A stretch of 33,175 nucleotides of DNA from Ardenticatenia bacterium (GTDB taxonomy: Bacteria > Chloroflexota > Anaerolineae > 4572-78 > NAK82): NCBI GenBank assembly GCA_003130875.1, contig QEXY01000162.1, positions 1 to 33,175 on the forward strand, written 5' to 3'. How positions within the stretch are numbered: the stretch's first letter is position 1; each line of letters begins with the position of its first letter. Of this stretch, positions 31,552 through 33,175 are shown in pieces. A program made the translations under genes and the position numbers. The notes beneath the pieces are model-generated. The model saw only the letters and a program-made list of their open reading frames with translations. It was not told the DNA's origin and did no database searches.

Positions 31552-32760
31552 GTGAGTACAGCTATTCAATTTGAACACGTCTCCAGGCGTTTTGTTTTGC
31601 ATCATCACCGCGCCCGTTCCTTTCAAGAGTTGGTGATCCGAATGTTACAGGGTCAGGGTAATGGGCGGCGGGAGGTTTTCTGGGCGCTATCCGATGTGAG
31701 CTTTGAAGTCAAGAAAGGTGAGATGGTGGCCTTGGTGGGTGCCAACGGCGCCGGTAAGAGCACGGTGCTAAAGCTCATCTCGCGCATTATCGATCCCACC
31801 TCAGGGCGTATTATTGTCAACGGCCGGGTGGGTGCGCTGCTCGAGCTGGGCACCGGATTTCATCCGGATTTGACGGGCCGCGAAAACATCTATCTCAATG
31901 GCGCCATCCTGGGTCTGCGCCGCGATGAGATAACGCGCCGGCTGGATGACATCATTGCTTTTGCCGAGATGGAACGTTTCATCGACGTGCCGGTCAAGCA
32001 TTATTCATCCGGAATGTACGTCCGGTTGGGGTTTTCGGTGGCCGTGCATGTGGAGCCCGAGATCCTCTTAGTGGATGAGGTGTTGGCGGTGGGTGATGCT
32101 GCGTTCCAACGTCGTTGCCTGGAACGCATTGACCAGATGCGCGCAAATGGCACGACGATTGTGTTCGTATCACATGACTTGAACGCAGTCCGTCGACTGT
32201 GTCAACGTGCTATCTGGTTGGAGAAAGGATGTATCGTAGCAGACGGTTCTCCTGAAGCTGTTGTGGGTGAATATGCCACTCAGTCCTATGCTGCGAGTGC
32301 AGCATTAGCGGCGCGTCGCGAGCTCTGTCGGCACGGCACGGGTGAGGTGACCATCGAGGAGGTGCGATTCCTGGACGGTGAGGGGCGCTTGCGCGACTTC
32401 TTCAGCACTGGCGAGTCCTTCACGATTGAGATGCGATATCGGGCACACAAGGTGATTGAGCGGCCCGTGTTTGGCATTGCCATTCATCGCTCGGATGGGG
32501 TACACGTCACTGGGCCGAACACACAATTCGCCCAATATGAGATTCCGATGGTCCGTGGGGAAGGTGTGGTGCGTTATACCGTGCCGTTTTTACCCTTGTT
32601 AGAGGGGACGTATTATGTGTCGGTTTCCTCACATGATAGGGACAGTATATGCATGTACGATTACCATGACCGCCTTTACCCATTCTGTGTGCTTTCTGGA
32701 GCGGAAGAGCGATATGGGTTAGTTACATTGCGAGGGGTATGGTCGTGGAAAGAGGAGTAA
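31552..32760 (+). CDS. wzt: Polysaccharide export ABC ATPase with C-terminal carbohydrate-binding domain (Wzt)
   Basis: A 402-residue ATPase: Walker A GANGAGKS (63-70), the Wzt-type signature YSSGM (151-155) in place of LSGGQ, Walker B ILLVDE (171-176) and switch His208 in VSHDL. Residues from about 255 form a beta-sandwich (Wzt_C type), which in E. coli O8/O9a recognises the finished glycan end cap before export. The chosen GTG at 31552 has AGGAAGG directly upstream; an earlier in-frame start at 31492 lies inside wzm and adds 20 unrelated residues. The presence of the C-terminal domain suggests that chain length is set by a capping modification made by genes further right. Confidence 0.92.
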   Translation: MSTAIQFEHVSRRFVLHHHRARSFQELVIRMLQGQGNGRREVFWALSDVSFEVKKGEMVALVGANGAGKSTVLKLISRIIDPTSGRIIVNGRVGALLELGTGFHPDLTGRENIYLNGAILGLRRDEITRRLDDIIAFAEMERFIDVPVKHYSSGMYVRLGFSVAVHVEPEILLVDEVLAVGDAAFQRRCLERIDQMRANGTTIVFVSHDLNAVRRLCQRAIWLEKGCIVADGSPEAVVGEYATQSYAASAALAARRELCRHGTGEVTIEEVRFLDGEGRLRDFFSTGESFTIEMRYRAHKVIERPVFGIAIHRSDGVHVTGPNTQFAQYEIPMVRGEGVVRYTVPFLPLLEGTYYVSVSSHDRDSICMYDYHDRLYPFCVLSGAEERYGLVTLRGVWSWKEE

Positions 32761-32803
32761 GAAAGCCTGTTAATCAACATTTTTGATTCCGCTGCAAACC
32801 GCA

Positions 32804-33175
32804 ATGCGGGTGCTGATCTTTAGTTCTGATATTCTGCCATATCCAGGTTTGCCCACTGTGGGCTCAGGGCTACGCAGCTGGGGACTGGGCCAGGCGCTGA
32901 AGAATCGAGGGCACGAGGTCGTCTTTTCGATGCCTCGTGCTGTGTTACGCGGACGGAAAGGGTTGATCCCTCGTGAGGTTGCCACTCTGACATGGCAGTG
33001 GCACAATATGCATGAAATAGTGCAAGATGTTGATCCGGATATCGTGATTGTTTGCAACTGGCCGCTATTAGACCTAATGGACGCGGAGAAGTTAGAGGTG
33101 CCCATTGTCCTCGATCAGGCCGGCCCGCACCTGTTGGAACGTGAATTTCAAGGATTCGGCAGGCAGGAAAACAAT
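32804..33175 (+). CDS. GT4-like glycosyltransferase, N-terminal part (runs off window)
   Basis: An open frame of 124 codons from ATG at 32804 to the window edge. MRVLIFSSDILPYPGLPTVG, then SGLRSWGLGQALKNRGHEV, is the typical N-terminal Rossmann half of a GT-B glycosyltransferase (family GT4), with the glycine-rich acceptor loop followed by a helix. DVDPDIVIVCNW and VPIVLDQAG fit the next strands. The catalytic C-terminal half is outside. No Shine-Dalgarno is visible; an AT-rich 6-bp hairpin (32772-32788) lies between wzt and the ATG. It probably builds the glycan exported by Wzm/Wzt. Confidence 0.8.
   Translation, partial: MRVLIFSSDILPYPGLPTVGSGLRSWGLGQALKNRGHEVVFSMPRAVLRGRKGLIPREVATLTWQWHNMHEIVQDVDPDIVIVCNWPLLDLMDAEKLEVPIVLDQAGPHLLEREFQGFGRQENN

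Noticed and set aside
32772-32788. AATCAA/TTGATT hairpin between wzt and the GT4 gene as a terminator
   Set aside because: The stem is AT-only apart from one pair, has no T-tract after it, and downstream genes belong to the same locus.
1-33175. CRISPR arrays, integrases, transposases, phage or toxin-antitoxin genes
   Set aside because: No spaced direct repeats or recognisable proteins of these kinds were seen on either strand.

Overview
The window looks like a chromosomal segment of a moderately GC-rich bacterium, most likely Chloroflexota (Anaerolineae/Caldilineae-like). This is inference from gene content: F420 biosynthesis genes cofC/cofD, a SHOCT-like/LysM/beta-propeller membrane protein, a lipoprotein with the WPDTSLGCP-type domain, YfhO and GT-C membrane glycosyltransferases, and a lysine 2,3-aminomutase. 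No rRNA, tRNA, CRISPR array, integrase or intact insertion sequence was recognised. Both ends cut through genes: cydC on the left and a glycosyltransferase on the right.

Layout. 1-6367 (minus): a two-domain alpha/beta hydrolase, a QW-motif toroid protein and the cydD-cydC exporter genes. 6720-10093 (plus): a MerR-like/RsbRD-like regulator, an iron-alcohol-dehydrogenase homologue that has lost three of four metal ligands, and lysine 2,3-aminomutase. 10226-16276 (plus): YfhO-like protein, a Dpm1-like GT2 and two polytopic GT-C-like proteins, probably a polyprenyl-phosphate-sugar-dependent glycosylation set, ending in a strong hairpin. 16323-17527 (minus): a Dps-like ferritin and a PerR-type repressor with a visible promoter and overlapping inverted repeat. 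17717-21384 (plus): pgeF, yggS, proC, yggT, yggU and a lipoprotein gene. 21434-25841 (minus): a zinc-ribbon coiled-coil protein, an FGGY kinase, rluD, a small hypothetical gene and lspA. 26003-30373 (minus): cofC, cofD and the SHOCT-like/LysM/propeller protein. 30597-33175 (plus): wzm, wzt and the start of a GT4 enzyme, the opening of a polysaccharide export locus.

Cross-cutting signals. Several intergenic regions carry a promoter of the same form, TTGnnn, exactly 17 bp, then TACA(A/C/T)T or a closer match to TATAAT. At pgeF and lspA this predicts nearly leaderless mRNAs. The most interesting items are the PerR/Dps module with its operator, the metal-site-less ADH paralogue beside a radical SAM aminomutase, the duplicated hydrolase whose second nucleophile is glycine, the FGGY kinase with QMAG in place of QMHG, and two compact inverted-repeat elements (22216-22305 and 25976-26021). 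I did not find a clearly new multi-gene system; the 6720-10093 cassette is the best candidate for undescribed function.
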